Assembly (NCBI GenBank): GCA_021820965.1
Contig: JAKACZ010000016.1
Location: forward strand, 1-64,000
Length of the DNA stretch: 64,000 nt
Direction of reading: 5' to 3'
Origin: Bacillota bacterium
GTDB taxonomy: Bacteria; Bacillota; Sulfobacillia; Sulfobacillales; Sulfobacillaceae
The stretch's first letter is position 1, and every line of letters starts with the position of its first letter. A program made the translations under genes and the position numbers. A model generated the notes under the pieces. That model was not told the DNA's origin. It saw only the letters and a list, made by a program, of their open reading frames with translations, and did not search any database. This document shows, piece by piece, positions 45,821 through 55,153 of this stretch.

Positions 45821-46063
45821 AGGACAAAGCTACTCAATTCAATGTGCGCGGTCAAGCCGCCCGGGGCGATTCTGCCATCTTGGTTCCCTCGGGCTCTTGC
45901 CGTCATATAAGGTAGTGAGGATGCGGGGGCAGTTCGGCATGAGGATGGGGCCCGATTCCTCGATTTCCATTAGAATTCGATGGGAAGTGCCGAAATGCGA
46001 CAGGAGCTCGGACATTGTCCGTCGAAGGAGATAGAGCTTGACTTCGGTGTGAGGTGACGACGT

Positions 46064-46603
46064 TTGCTTTTGTCTTTGACGGACGAGTTTCGGCGCATAC
46101 GCTGCTTGCGGCACGAGGATGTCCCGGTGCTGATGGCCTGGGACGACGACCCCGACTTATTCCAACTCACGGGCAAGAAATTCCGACGCGATGATAATCA
46201 GAAAGACTGGTGGAACCATCTGGTTCGCGATCGTTCACGGTTGATGTTTGGCATCGTTAATGATGGCGGGCGTCTTATTGGCGACGTAGAGTTGCTGCAA
46301 ATCCTGTGGCGGGCCGGCGAAGCCGAAATTCGCATTTCTATCGGCGACAAGTCATGCTGGAATCGGGGATATGGCACCCAAGCGTTGCAGGAAGCCGTCG
46401 TTGCGGCCTTTCATTTTTTGTCGTTGCACCGCGTCTATTTGAGGGTGCGGGTCGACAATCCCCGCGCGATTCGAAGCTATGAAAAGGTCGGGTTCCGCGC
46501 GGTGGCGCGGCTTCAGGCCACCGGCCGGCTGGCCGGGTATGCCGATTTACGGCTGATGGAGATTACCCGGGCCCACTACTTGCCGATGGTGGCTAGGGCC
46601 TGA
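46064..46603 (+). CDS. GNAT acetyltransferase
   Basis: The 179-residue protein has the RimJ-like N-terminus RIRCLRHEDVPVLMAWDDDP, given as IRCLRHEDVPVLMAW. SIGDKSCWNRGYGTQALQEAV (as CWNRGYGTQALQEA) is the acetyl-CoA loop and VDNPRAIRSYEKVGF the end of the fold. The TTG at 46064 follows GAGGTGA. The substrate is unknown. Its 3' end overlaps the 3' end of the next minus-strand gene by 28 bases. Confidence 0.85.
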   Translation: MLLSLTDEFRRIRCLRHEDVPVLMAWDDDPDLFQLTGKKFRRDDNQKDWWNHLVRDRSRLMFGIVNDGGRLIGDVELLQILWRAGEAEIRISIGDKSCWNRGYGTQALQEAVVAAFHFLSLHRVYLRVRVDNPRAIRSYEKVGFRAVARLQATGRLAGYADLRLMEITRAHYLPMVARA

Positions 46604-47490
46604 TCTGCCGGGATCGCGTTGACTGCCGTCTGATAGGCCGGCCAATCACTATTCCACATGGCGCGCCGGCGATCGTACGTGTTTTGGTTGGGAAACGTGG
46701 TGACCGGCCAGTACTGGTAGTGCTGGGCGGCTTTTATAAGCCAGGTGGAGCGTATGAGGTTGTTAGCGGCCGAAGACAAATCGGACGCAGCGTTTGCGGC
46801 CGGTGTGGTGTTGAGATACCACAGAGCCAAATTGAGCGCGTTCAGAAAGTGAGCCACAGCCGGCCCCGTGTGCTTACTGGTGACAACCCAGCTAGGAACC
46901 GGCCCGGTTGAAGCGCCCAGCCACGCCAGGACGACGCTCTTGGAATCGAGCGCCCTTAAGTGCTGTGCCTCTTGAAGAGTGACCAACACCCAAGGCAGGT
47001 GATGGAGGCGCCACAATGCATTAATACGCCGCGGCTTCAGCGTGGTCCAACCACTGATTGTGGCATGGTGGGCCGCAAATATTTTCTCAAGCCAGGGTTT
47101 CTCTTGCGCCAAATCGGCCGACATCAGCATGGGAAGGTGGTTTAGCGCCGCGAGACGAAATTGAGGATCGGGGATGGGAGCCATCAATACCATGTCCGGC
47201 CGGATGGACACATAGCCCACAATAGGCCAGTTTTTGCCGGCAGGGCCGATAACTACCTCGGCGCGGGAGGGACTGGCGGGAACTACGCTAAGCCGGTTTT
47301 GGGTGAAAAAGCCCAGGCGCTCGGCAACGCGAAACGGCAGAGCCGATACACTGGCGCTTTGGTTCACATGTACAGTGATAATCTGGGTTTGTGCCTGGGG
47401 CTTGGCATGCCGAAAAGATATGCCGCAGGCGGACAATGCCGCCGTCATCACCCCCAGCGTCAAAACCGCCCATCCGTGTCGTCCGTTCAC
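46576..47490 (-). CDS. Orphan substrate-binding lipoprotein (SsuA/NMT1-like)
   Basis: The 304-residue protein has a lipoprotein signal peptide ending in the lipobox ALSACG (Cys near residue 22). The mature part resembles NMT1/SsuA-type binding proteins: VNQSASVSALPFRVAERLGFF (as ALPFRVAERLGFF), the usual start in which a cofactor-like ligand binder places a hydrophobic helix. No permease or ATPase genes are next to it, so its transporter partner is elsewhere or lost. The ligand could be a sulfonate, thiamin pyrimidine or similar. GAAGGAGGG precedes the ATG. Confidence 0.65.
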   Translation of the reverse strand: MNGRHGWAVLTLGVMTAALSACGISFRHAKPQAQTQIITVHVNQSASVSALPFRVAERLGFFTQNRLSVVPASPSRAEVVIGPAGKNWPIVGYVSIRPDMVLMAPIPDPQFRLAALNHLPMLMSADLAQEKPWLEKIFAAHHATISGWTTLKPRRINALWRLHHLPWVLVTLQEAQHLRALDSKSVVLAWLGASTGPVPSWVVTSKHTGPAVAHFLNALNLALWYLNTTPAANAASDLSSAANNLIRSTWLIKAAQHYQYWPVTTFPNQNTYDRRRAMWNSDWPAYQTAVNAIPADQALATIGK

Positions 47491-47734
47491 CGATTCGCCC
47501 TCCTTCGCCTCAATTTATGCGGAGCATGGCCCACCGAGACCTCTTCAGAAATGCCTCACGTAAATGAAAGGCCGTGGGATTGTACCCGGTTCAAGGCTAC
47601 AATCTTGCAAAAATACCCGGGCTCGAAGCGAGAAGAGGGTTATACACAATTTTCGGCGGAACGGGGTTCATTGGGACGGTTGAGCACCCTGGCCCATGCA
47701 CAGCCGTAATTTTGGCGAGTGACGGGAGGACCCC

Positions 47735-47872
47735 ATGCCGATGATTTTGCGCATGCGAGACACCACCTGTGCACCTGCGTCATCGGCGCGGCTGGCGCGG
47801 TTCCGGCAACTGAACACCTCGATCTCTGTCATCCGCCATGAGGCGCAGGATCTCTCGGCCCAGACGAAGTGA
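47735..47872 (+). CDS. Possible 45-residue small protein
   Basis: A frame starting with ATG behind GGGAGGACCCC encodes MPMILRMRDTTCAPASSARL and further residues. It is basic and rich in Ala, Arg and Ser and ends just before the groES promoter. No family is recognised; only the good binding site supports it. It could be chance. Confidence 0.3.
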   Translation: MPMILRMRDTTCAPASSARLARFRQLNTSISVIRHEAQDLSAQTK

Positions 47873-47906
47873 CGTTGACGTTTTGCTGGATACCTCTTCT
47901 CTTGCG

Positions 47907-47934
47907 TTGACACGCTCTGAGGGTGCGATATAAT
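47907..47934 (+). promoter_or_regulatory. Promoter of groES
   Basis: A perfect TTGACA (47907-47912) and perfect TATAAT (47929-47934) with a 16-base spacer. No CIRCE repeat (TTAGCACTC...GAGTGCTAA) is present here. Confidence 0.85.
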
Positions 47935-47985
47935 TTAGAAATGCCACGGTAACGTGGGCCATCTCAGGAAGTGAGGGATATCCGA

Positions 47986-48249
47986 ATGCAGGTGCAGCCC
48001 TTGGGGGACAGAGTATTAGTAAAGTTGGTCGAGGAGCAGCAACGGACGCAGAGCGGGATTTACATCCCAGACACTGCCAAAGACAAGCCGCAAACCGGCT
48101 TGGTAGTGGCTGTGGGCGATGGTGAAGATATCAAAGTGAAAGAGGGGCAACGGGTGTTGTTTGCCAAGTTTGCCGGCACCGAAATTAAAATCGACAACGT
48201 CGATCACCTGATTCTGTCCGCAGAAGACATTCTTGCCGTCGTGGAGTAA
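47986..48249 (+). CDS. groES: Co-chaperonin GroES
   Basis: The 87-residue protein shows the full GroES pattern: VQPLGDRVLVKLVEEQQRTQSGIYIPDTAKDKPQ, given as QPLGDRVLVKLVEE plus the mobile loop QRTQSGIYIPD. VVAVGDGE, VLFAKFAGTEIKID and ILSAEDILAVVE complete it. It caps GroEL in protein folding. The ATG at 47986 follows GAAGTGAGGG; a GTG at 47971 lies inside that box. No groEL follows, which is unusual since the two are normally cotranscribed. The valS T-box leader begins about 20 bases after its stop. Confidence 0.93.
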   Translation: MQVQPLGDRVLVKLVEEQQRTQSGIYIPDTAKDKPQTGLVVAVGDGEDIKVKEGQRVLFAKFAGTEIKIDNVDHLILSAEDILAVVE

Positions 48250-48267
48250 CATAATTTTACAGATGTG

Positions 48268-48500
48268 TGGCTGATGAAGGGAAGTAGCGTCGCCCCGGCT
48301 GGCCCAGAGAGCGGACGGTTGGTGCAAGTCCGAGCAGCGGACGGCGCAGGTGAGCCCGGAAGCTTCTTGAGATCGCTGGAAGTTTGGCGCGAATCAAGAC
48401 GGAGGCGCCCGATATCGCGCATTGAGGCCTTCACGGCAAATTAAGGTGGTACCGCGAGCTCCTGTTTCGCCCTTAGCGAAGCAGGAGTTTGTGTATTGTA
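48268..48500 (+). ncRNA. T-box leader of valS, valine specifier GTG
   Basis: Stem I starts near GAAGTAG (48279-48285). The distal parts are AGAGAG (48306-48311) and GGTGCAAG (48321-48328). The T-box AAGGTGGTACCGCG lies at 48443-48456 and pairs with the tRNA end. The 3' strand of the specifier loop contains GTG at 48350-48352, a valine codon, consistent with the downstream gene. A terminator hairpin completes it. Uncharged tRNA-Val would stabilise the antiterminator. Confidence 0.9.
48459..48497 (+). terminator. T-box terminator hairpin
   Basis: CTCCTGTTTCGC (48459-48470) pairs with GCGAAGCAGGAG (48476-48487) with one internal mismatch; TTTGTGTATTG follows. It is the regulated terminator of the valS leader. 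Confidence 0.8.
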
Positions 48501-48527
48501 AGGGGTCATTAAGAGGAGGAGAGACCG

Positions 48528-51149
48528 GTGGAATTAAGTCCACGATATAACCCGGCTGAAGTGGAGGATCGATGGTATCAAACCTGGAAGGAGCGTAGCT
48601 ATTTCCGACCATCCATGGACAAAGGCCGCCCGTCCTTTTGCATCGTCATGCCCCCTCCCAACGTAACCGGTGTGCTTCACTTGGGCCATGCTCTGAACGG
48701 CACCTGGCAAGACATCCTGGTCCGGTTTCACCGGATGCGCCAGGACAACACGCTGTGGCTACCGGGGACCGACCACGCCGGCATTTCCACCCAGGCGAAA
48801 GTGGACGAGATGATTCGCACTCAAGGGAAGAGCCGCCATGAGATCGGCCGCGACGCTTTCGTTGAGGCAGTCTGGGAATGGAAGGACCGATACGGCGGCC
48901 GTATTTTGGAGCAGATGGCTAAGCTTGGGGCTTCCGTAGACTGGGACCGTCTGCGTTTTACGTTGGACGAAGGCTTGTCCAAAGCGGTCACGGAAGTATT
49001 TGTCCGCCTTTATGAAGAAGGTCTCCTGTACCGCGGTTACTATATCACTAACTGGTGCGTCGATTGTCGTACTGCGCTGTCCGACATCGAAGTGGAGCAC
49101 CAGGATGAAGCCGGGCAGCTGACCTCGATCGCCTATCCCTTGACCGAAGGGGACGGCGAAATCGTGGTGGCCACCACGCGACCGGAAACAATGCTGGGCG
49201 ACACCGCAGTGGCGGTGCATCCCGACGATCCCCGCTATCAACATCTGATTGGCAAGACGGTTATCCTGCCGCTCATGAACCGGGAGATTCCGATTATCCC
49301 GGATGACTACGTGGACAGGGACTTTGGGACCGGAGCCGTCAAAGTCACTCCGGCGCACGATCCCAACGACTTCGCGATGGGGCAGCGTCATGATTTAACC
49401 CAGATCAAGGTCATTGACGAAGACGGGCGCATGACCGCTGAGGCCGGGTCATATCAGGGACTCACGCGCGAAAAAGCGCGAAGTCGCGTACTGGATGATC
49501 TAACCGCGGCGGGTCTGATTCGCGACACCCAGTCCATTGTGCACGCAGTGGGCCATTGTGAACGGTGCAACACCGTCATTGAGCCGCTGCTCTCGCTACA
49601 GTGGTTTGTAAAGGTTGCTCCGCTTGCACAACCTGCGATTGAGGCGGTGAAAACCGGTACGGTGGAGTTTGTGCCGGAGCGGTTTGAAAAGATCTATATG
49701 AACTGGATGGAGAACGTCCGGGACTGGTGCGTGTCGCGGCAGATTTGGTGGGGGCACCGAATTCCCGCCTATTACTGCCGCGCTGAAGGCCACACCACAG
49801 TCTCCCGCACGCCCATAACCGCATGCCCCGAGTGCCAAAGCCCCGTGGATCAGGATCCGGACGTGCTCGACACCTGGTTTTCCTCGGCACTGTGGCCGTT
49901 TTCGACCCTGGGATGGCCGGATGACACCGAAGATCTTCGTATCTTTTATCCCACCTCGGTCCTCTCCACCGGGTACGATATCATCTTCTTTTGGGTGTCG
50001 CGCATGATCATGCAGGGGATTCATTTTACGGGGCAAAAGCCCTTCTCCACGGTGCTCTTGCACGGTCTGGTGCGCGACGCCCAAGGCCGCAAGATGTCTA
50101 AGTCTCTGGGCAACGGCGTGGACCCGCTGGAGGTCATTGAAAAATATGGGGCCGATGCTTTGCGCATTGCCCTGGTGCTGGGTTCGGCGCCCGGAAATGA
50201 CTATCGGTGGAGCTGGGAGCGGTTTGAAGCCGGCAGCCATTTTGCCAACAAGGTCTATAACGCCATGCGATTTGTACTCATGAACCGACCCGAGGGATTC
50301 ACGCCCGTTTCCGAGACAAGTTTCCATCCGGTCGATCAATGGATTTGGCACCGGTTGAACGGCACCATCGAGTCAATGACCGACCAACTGCAGCGTTTTG
50401 AGTTTGGCGAGGCCGCGCGGGCCATCTACGACTTTTTCTGGGACGACTACTGCGATTGGTACATTGAAATGACCAAGGACCGGCTGAAGGCTGGCGGCAA
50501 CGCCGGCGTGTTAAGCACGCTCATGCTCGTGGCGGAACGGGCATTAAAGCTCTTGCATCCGTTTATGCCGTTTCTCACCGAAGAGCTGTACCAAGCCTTG
50601 GGCAGCACTCAGGAGAGCATTATGATCGCCGACTGGCCCAAGCCCCAGCCCAATCGAAGCGACACCGATGCCGCCGAGGTGGTGGACTACATGCAACGGT
50701 TGGTGCGCGCAGGCCGCAATCTTAGGGCGGAAGTGGGTTTGGCCCCGGCGCAAAAGGCTGAGTTCGTGGCGGTGGCCGACGACGAGGCGGTGCTAACACG
50801 CTGGCAAAAGGTGGGGGCCGAAGCGGGGGCGCTGATGAAAGCGGAGTCCTTGGAGCTACGCCTCAAGCGCGACTCGGCTCCGCTATCGCGTGCGATTTCC
50901 GGCGTCACCCGCGGTGGTTCCATCTACCTTAAGCTCGAGGGATTAATTGACTTGGAGCGTGAACGTGAACGGCTTAAAAAGGCGCGGGCGGAAGCTATCA
51001 AAGAACAGGGTCGGATCCAAGCCCGGCTGGCCGATCCCAAGTTTGTGGAACGGGCGCCGGCGGATATCGTGGCCAAAACCCGGGAAACGCTGGCGGAATG
51101 GGAGGCGCGCATCGAGCGGCTGAAAGAACGCGAGGCGGCACTGAGATGA
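48528..51149 (+). CDS. valS: Valyl-tRNA synthetase
   Basis: The 873-residue class I synthetase shows the HIGH variant HLGHA (PPPNVTGVLHLGHALNGT near residue 50), the editing domain with TTRPETMLGDTAVAVHP, and KMSKS in GRKMSKSLGNGVDPLEVI near residue 525. WENVRDWCVSRQIWWGHRIPAYYC, given as WCVSRQIWWGHRIPAYY, is also typical. The C-terminal coiled coil (about 810-873), rich in Lys, Arg and Glu, binds tRNA. The GTG at 48528 follows GAGGAGGAGA. The leader is a T-box. It overlaps folC by four bases. Confidence 0.97.
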   Translation: MELSPRYNPAEVEDRWYQTWKERSYFRPSMDKGRPSFCIVMPPPNVTGVLHLGHALNGTWQDILVRFHRMRQDNTLWLPGTDHAGISTQAKVDEMIRTQGKSRHEIGRDAFVEAVWEWKDRYGGRILEQMAKLGASVDWDRLRFTLDEGLSKAVTEVFVRLYEEGLLYRGYYITNWCVDCRTALSDIEVEHQDEAGQLTSIAYPLTEGDGEIVVATTRPETMLGDTAVAVHPDDPRYQHLIGKTVILPLMNREIPIIPDDYVDRDFGTGAVKVTPAHDPNDFAMGQRHDLTQIKVIDEDGRMTAEAGSYQGLTREKARSRVLDDLTAAGLIRDTQSIVHAVGHCERCNTVIEPLLSLQWFVKVAPLAQPAIEAVKTGTVEFVPERFEKIYMNWMENVRDWCVSRQIWWGHRIPAYYCRAEGHTTVSRTPITACPECQSPVDQDPDVLDTWFSSALWPFSTLGWPDDTEDLRIFYPTSVLSTGYDIIFFWVSRMIMQGIHFTGQKPFSTVLLHGLVRDAQGRKMSKSLGNGVDPLEVIEKYGADALRIALVLGSAPGNDYRWSWERFEAGSHFANKVYNAMRFVLMNRPEGFTPVSETSFHPVDQWIWHRLNGTIESMTDQLQRFEFGEAARAIYDFFWDDYCDWYIEMTKDRLKAGGNAGVLSTLMLVAERALKLLHPFMPFLTEELYQALGSTQESIMIADWPKPQPNRSDTDAAEVVDYMQRLVRAGRNLRAEVGLAPAQKAEFVAVADDEAVLTRWQKVGAEAGALMKAESLELRLKRDSAPLSRAISGVTRGGSIYLKLEGLIDLERERERLKKARAEAIKEQGRIQARLADPKFVERAPADIVAKTRETLAEWEARIERLKEREAALR

Positions 51150-52417
51150 AACAAGAATGGTGGACGGGGCAAACCCGGTTTGGCGTTCGGCCCGGATTGG
51201 ACCGTATTCGGGCGCTGCTGGATTGCCTGGGCCATCCCGAGGCGCGTTACCCTATTGTGCATGTGGCGGGAACGAACGGCAAAGGCTCGGTCGCGGCCAT
51301 GACGGCCGCAGCCCTGAAGGCGCAGGGTTGGAGGACGGGGCTTTATGTTTCGCCCGATTTGGGCCGAATCAACGAACGGGTCTGGGTGGACGGTGCCCCG
51401 CTTTCCGAGCGCGACTGGGACATGTGGGCGGAGCGCATCGAGGCAGCCGGCGCGGGATTGACCGACATGCCCACCTGGTTTGAAACGGTCACGACCTTAG
51501 CCTTTTTGGCATTCGCGGAGAGCCGGGTCGACATTGCTGTGGTGGAAGTGGGCATGGGCGGGCGTTTGGACGCAACCAACGTCATTCCGCCGCCGATGCT
51601 GTCCATTATTACGCCGGTGGCGTACGATCATATGCGGTTTTTGGGGACGACGATTGAGGCGATTGCGGGGGAGAAGGCGGGAATCCTCAAGGCTGGAACG
51701 GAATTGGTGCTAGCCCGCCAGTCGTTTTCGCAGGCACGCACGGTTATTCTCGACGCGGCGCAAAAACGAGGGGTGCCGGTATTTGAAGCAAGCCCGCGTG
51801 CCGTGTTGACAGCGGACGGCCCGGAACTGGTCACCGAGGCAGGTCAGCGGGTGAGAACGGCGCTTTTGGGTGCTTATCAGGCGGATAATTTGGACACCGC
51901 CTGGACGGCCATTGAACGATTGGAGACCCATGGATGGATGACAGACCTCACCGCGGCCGCCGAATCACTAAAGACGGTGCAATGGCCGGGGCGGTTTCAA
52001 GTGCTTTCCACTACCCCGCTTATTGTCGTTGATGGCGCCCACAATCCGCACGGGATAGCTGGGGTGGTTAATACCCTCAAATCGGCTCCCTGGAATCGCC
52101 GCAAATGGCATGTGGTATTTGGGGTCTTGGGCGATAAGGCGTGGCAAGAGATGCTAGCCAGTATCAGCCCTTATGTGCAGGCCATGACCGTGACCCGGGT
52201 GCCGGGAGAACGCGGGAGTGATACCGGCGTGCTGGCAAAACATGTTCGCGGCATCCCCATCAGAATTGTGGACGACCCGGTGCTGGCCGTGGCCCAAGCA
52301 TCGCGCGATCTCGAAGACGGCGATGCCCTGCTCGTTACCGGGTCGCTGGCGCTCTTGGCCTATTTGCGGCAGCGGGGCGTTTTCGACGGCGGGGTTGTGC
52401 CCGTTGTCGATTCGTGA
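51146..52417 (+). CDS. folC: Folylpolyglutamate synthase / dihydrofolate synthase
   Basis: The 423-residue Mur-ligase-like enzyme adds glutamate to folates. Motifs: P-loop VHVAGTNGKGSVAAM (about residues 35-49), SPDLGRINERVWVDG, EVGMGGRLDATNV, and DGAHNPHG near residue 295. The ATG at 51146 overlaps the valS stop (ATGA), so the two are coupled as in Bacillus. A longer frame from 51098 lies inside valS and is not used. Confidence 0.94.
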   Translation: MKQEWWTGQTRFGVRPGLDRIRALLDCLGHPEARYPIVHVAGTNGKGSVAAMTAAALKAQGWRTGLYVSPDLGRINERVWVDGAPLSERDWDMWAERIEAAGAGLTDMPTWFETVTTLAFLAFAESRVDIAVVEVGMGGRLDATNVIPPPMLSIITPVAYDHMRFLGTTIEAIAGEKAGILKAGTELVLARQSFSQARTVILDAAQKRGVPVFEASPRAVLTADGPELVTEAGQRVRTALLGAYQADNLDTAWTAIERLETHGWMTDLTAAAESLKTVQWPGRFQVLSTTPLIVVDGAHNPHGIAGVVNTLKSAPWNRRKWHVVFGVLGDKAWQEMLASISPYVQAMTVTRVPGERGSDTGVLAKHVRGIPIRIVDDPVLAVAQASRDLEDGDALLVTGSLALLAYLRQRGVFDGGVVPVVDS

Positions 52418-52571
52418 CGGCAAAAATTAGGATTTGCTGTCATGCTTGGCAGAATTCAGCGATTGCCCGCGGCTTCGGTCGAATGGTATGCTGAACAAGA
52501 CCCTTGGCATTTGTGCCCAAACCCTCCAGTTTTGTTGGTTCGGGGTGTTGGAAGGAGAGCGAGCAGGAGCT

Positions 52572-52835
52572 GTGCGCAAAGGACGGCGTGGCATCGGACT
52601 GGCCATTGTGTTCATTCTCGTTGGCGGTATTGTTGGGTCCATTTTCGGACGCCTCTTAGAGCCGGTATGGTATCCGCTGGGCCGGTCGATTCTTGCGCTG
52701 GGAACTCAGCCGGGCACGAGCTGGTCCGTCAATCTGGGAGTGGTCGGTCTGCAGTTGGGCGCCTGGCTCAAGCTTAATGTGCTGGGGGTTATTGGTTTGA
52801 TTGCAGGATTGTTTTGGTATCAGCGGAGCTCATGA
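52572..52835 (+). CDS. Small DUF4321-like membrane protein
   Basis: An 87-residue protein with two to three membrane spans (about residues 8-25, 34-50 and 65-82), a basic start and a conserved look GGIVGSIFGRLL. Proteins of the DUF4321 type occur in Firmicutes between folC and maf, which matches this position. The GTG at 52572 follows CAGGAG. It overlaps the maf start by four bases (ATGA). The function is unknown. Confidence 0.6.
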   Translation: MRKGRRGIGLAIVFILVGGIVGSIFGRLLEPVWYPLGRSILALGTQPGTSWSVNLGVVGLQLGAWLKLNVLGVIGLIAGLFWYQRSS

Positions 52836-53404
52836 TGGCCCCGCTGATATTGGCGTCGGTATCTCCGCGGCGCCGGGAATTGCTTAGCCGCATGGGTCTT
52901 AACTTTTCTCCGGTGTCGGCTGACATTGACGAAACGCCACGGCGGGATGAGCGGCCCGAGGCGCTGGTCCGGCGGCTGGCCGCAACCAAAGCGATCACGG
53001 TGGGTGAGCACCATCCGTCAGCGGTGGTGCTGGGGGCCGATACGGTGGTCGCTCTGGGCCCAGTCATTTTGGGGAAGCCCTACGATGCGGACCATGCCCA
53101 AGCAATGTTGCACATGCTGAGCGGCAATCGTCATGAAGTCTATACGGGGGTGTCCGTGTGGCGGGGCGACCGTGCCCGCGGACTGGTTACCGTGAGTGTG
53201 GCGCATGTAACGTTTCGCCCATTGACGACGTTGGAAATTCAGAGCTACGTAGCCACCGGGGAGCCCATGGACAAGGCGGGAGCGTACGCGATTCAGGGCG
53301 GGGCCGGGGTCTGGGTTGCATCATATCAGGGCGATCTAGAGACGGTGATCGGTTTGCCGAGGGACGTCGTCTCGCGGCTCTTGTCCAGGATTAGCGGAGT
53401 CTAG
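52832..53404 (+). CDS. maf: Maf-family nucleoside triphosphate pyrophosphatase
   Basis: The 190-residue enzyme hydrolyses non-canonical or modified nucleotides. The Maf signature LILASVSPRRRELLSRMGL (as LASVSPRRRELL) begins at residue 5; VVLGADTVVAL, GKPYDADHAQAMLHMLSG and DKAGAYAIQGGAGVWV follow in order. The ATG at 52832 overlaps the preceding stop. radC starts immediately afterwards. This maf-radC-mreB order is conserved in Bacillus. Confidence 0.93.
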   Translation: MMAPLILASVSPRRRELLSRMGLNFSPVSADIDETPRRDERPEALVRRLAATKAITVGEHHPSAVVLGADTVVALGPVILGKPYDADHAQAMLHMLSGNRHEVYTGVSVWRGDRARGLVTVSVAHVTFRPLTTLEIQSYVATGEPMDKAGAYAIQGGAGVWVASYQGDLETVIGLPRDVVSRLLSRISGV

Positions 53405-53405
53405 G

Positions 53406-54071
53406 ATGGCCATGTACGACACTCCGGCGGAAGAACGACCGCGCGAACGCTTGCTGCGTTATGGAGCGCAGGTTCTATCCGATGCCGAACTATTAGCGGT
53501 GCTTCTGGGAACTGGCACTCAGGGCCAATCGGTGCTAGAGCTGAGCCGTGAATTGATAAAGCCAGGGTGGGCCCAACTGAGCCGGCGCACGCCGGCCGAG
53601 TTGATGCAAGTGCGAGGGTTGGGGGCGGCCAAGGCGACAACGCTGTCAGCGGCCCTGGAGGTGGGTCATCGGGTTGAACGAGGGACGATGGTGCGGGTCG
53701 CGAGTCCGCAGGATGCGGTCCGACTGGTGTCGGACCTGCGGGATCGCGATCAAGAAGAATTTCGCGTAATTTTGTTGAACACCAAGGGTTTGGTTCTTGG
53801 CATTGAGACCGTGTTCCGCGGCGGATTAGACCGGGTGGAAGTGTTTCCGCGCGAGGTGTTTCGCTCGGCGGTAGCCCGGTCGGCAGCCTCGATCGTGGTT
53901 GCGCACAATCATCCCAGCGGAGACCCGGCGCCGAGCCGGCAGGACCGCGCGTTAACGCGTCGGCTGGAAGCGTGTGGAGAGTTAATGGGCATCGAGCTAC
54001 TTGATCATGTGATTGTCGGACGGTCAGGACATACAAGCCTGCATCTCGGCAAACTGACCGAATTAAGTTAG
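53406..54071 (+). CDS. radC: RadC family (JAB/MPN) protein
   Basis: The 221-residue protein has a helix-hairpin-helix segment (VRGLGAAKA, residues 69-77) and a metalloprotease-like JAMM site H167-x-H169 with D180 ([14 protein letters not shown]). RadC is named for DNA repair but its biochemical role is unsettled. It starts one base after the maf stop. TTAGGGAGG after its stop is the mreB binding site. Confidence 0.93.
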   Translation: MAMYDTPAEERPRERLLRYGAQVLSDAELLAVLLGTGTQGQSVLELSRELIKPGWAQLSRRTPAELMQVRGLGAAKATTLSAALEVGHRVERGTMVRVASPQDAVRLVSDLRDRDQEEFRVILLNTKGLVLGIETVFRGGLDRVEVFPREVFRSAVARSAASIVVAHNHPSGDPAPSRQDRALTRRLEACGELMGIELLDHVIVGRSGHTSLHLGKLTELS

Positions 54072-54084
54072 GGAGGAAACGATT

Positions 54085-55113
54085 TTGAGAGGACTCTTCG
54101 GATCCTTTTCCAAAGACATTGGAATTGACCTGGGTACGGCCAACACCGTGGTCTTTGTTCATGGGAAGGGCATTGTGCTCCAAGAACCGTCTGTTGTCGC
54201 GATCGATCAGATGACGGGAGAGATTATCGCTGTCGGCCAAGAGGCTAAACAGATGGTAGGACGCACCCCAGGCCACATCCGAGCGGTTCGTCCCCTCAAG
54301 GACGGCGTCATCGCGGATTTTGACACAACTCAGGCCATGCTGAAGTACTTTATCCGTAAGGCCACTGCCAACATGCGGTTGGTTCACCCGGTCGTGCTGA
54401 TCGGCGTACCGTCGGGCGTGACCGGCGTGGAAGAGCGTGCGGTGCGCGATGCCGCCATTCAAGCGGGTGCACGTGAGGCGTTGGTTATTGAGGAGCCGAT
54501 GGCAGCCGCCATTGGAGCGGGTCTTCCCGTCAACGAACCGACCGGCAACATGATTGTCGATGTCGGGGGTGGCACCTGCGAAGTCGCCATCATTTCCCTT
54601 GACGGCATCGTGACCGCGCGCTCGATCCGGGTCGCAGGAGATGAAATGGATGAAGCGATTGTTAATCATATCAAGCGCACCTATAATATGATGATTGGCG
54701 AGCGGACGGCTGAAGAAGTCAAGATGACGATAGGATCGGCGTATCCGCCGGACCACGAGGAAACCATGGATGTGCGCGGACGCGACTTGGTCACCGGGCT
54801 GCCTAAAACCCTGAAGATTAACTCGACCGAAATTCAGCGGGCGCTGTCGGACACCGTCAATAACATTGTCGAGTCGATAAAGGCCACCTTGGAAAAGTCT
54901 CCGCCCGAATTAGCGGCCGATATTATGGATCGGGGTATCGTCATGACGGGGGGCGGTTCGCTGCTCCGAAACTTTGACAAGCTGGTGAGCTCGGAGACCG
55001 GCATGCCGGTTCACATGGCCGAAGAGCCGCTTTTGACGGTTGTCCGCGGTACCGGTATGGTGCTGGATGATCCGCATCACTTGGAGGCGCTCAGGCGCCG
55101 CAACCGCCGCTGA
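54085..55113 (+). CDS. mreB: Rod-shape determining protein MreB
   Basis: The 342-residue actin homologue starts [19 protein letters not shown], shown as [15 protein letters not shown] (phosphate-1 loop). [14 protein letters not shown] (phosphate-2) and [14 protein letters not shown] (adenosine motif near residue 288) follow. It forms membrane filaments that guide lateral wall synthesis. The TTG at 54085 follows GGGAGGAAA. mreC and mreD follow in the same operon. Confidence 0.96.
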   Translation: MRGLFGSFSKDIGIDLGTANTVVFVHGKGIVLQEPSVVAIDQMTGEIIAVGQEAKQMVGRTPGHIRAVRPLKDGVIADFDTTQAMLKYFIRKATANMRLVHPVVLIGVPSGVTGVEERAVRDAAIQAGAREALVIEEPMAAAIGAGLPVNEPTGNMIVDVGGGTCEVAIISLDGIVTARSIRVAGDEMDEAIVNHIKRTYNMMIGERTAEEVKMTIGSAYPPDHEETMDVRGRDLVTGLPKTLKINSTEIQRALSDTVNNIVESIKATLEKSPPELAADIMDRGIVMTGGGSLLRNFDKLVSSETGMPVHMAEEPLLTVVRGTGMVLDDPHHLEALRRRNRR

Positions 55114-55153
55114 AACGATTGGTTTTCACTGAGGGAGTGGCGCTTAAATATGA

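Noticed and set aside
47881..47985. CIRCE heat-shock operator ahead of groES
   Set aside because: No TTAGCACTC inverted repeat could be found, even allowing a few mismatches.
53401..54756. A 451-codon frame on the minus strand
   Set aside because: It lies wholly opposite radC and mreB, which have clear motifs; the long frame reflects their codon bias and shows no domain of its own.
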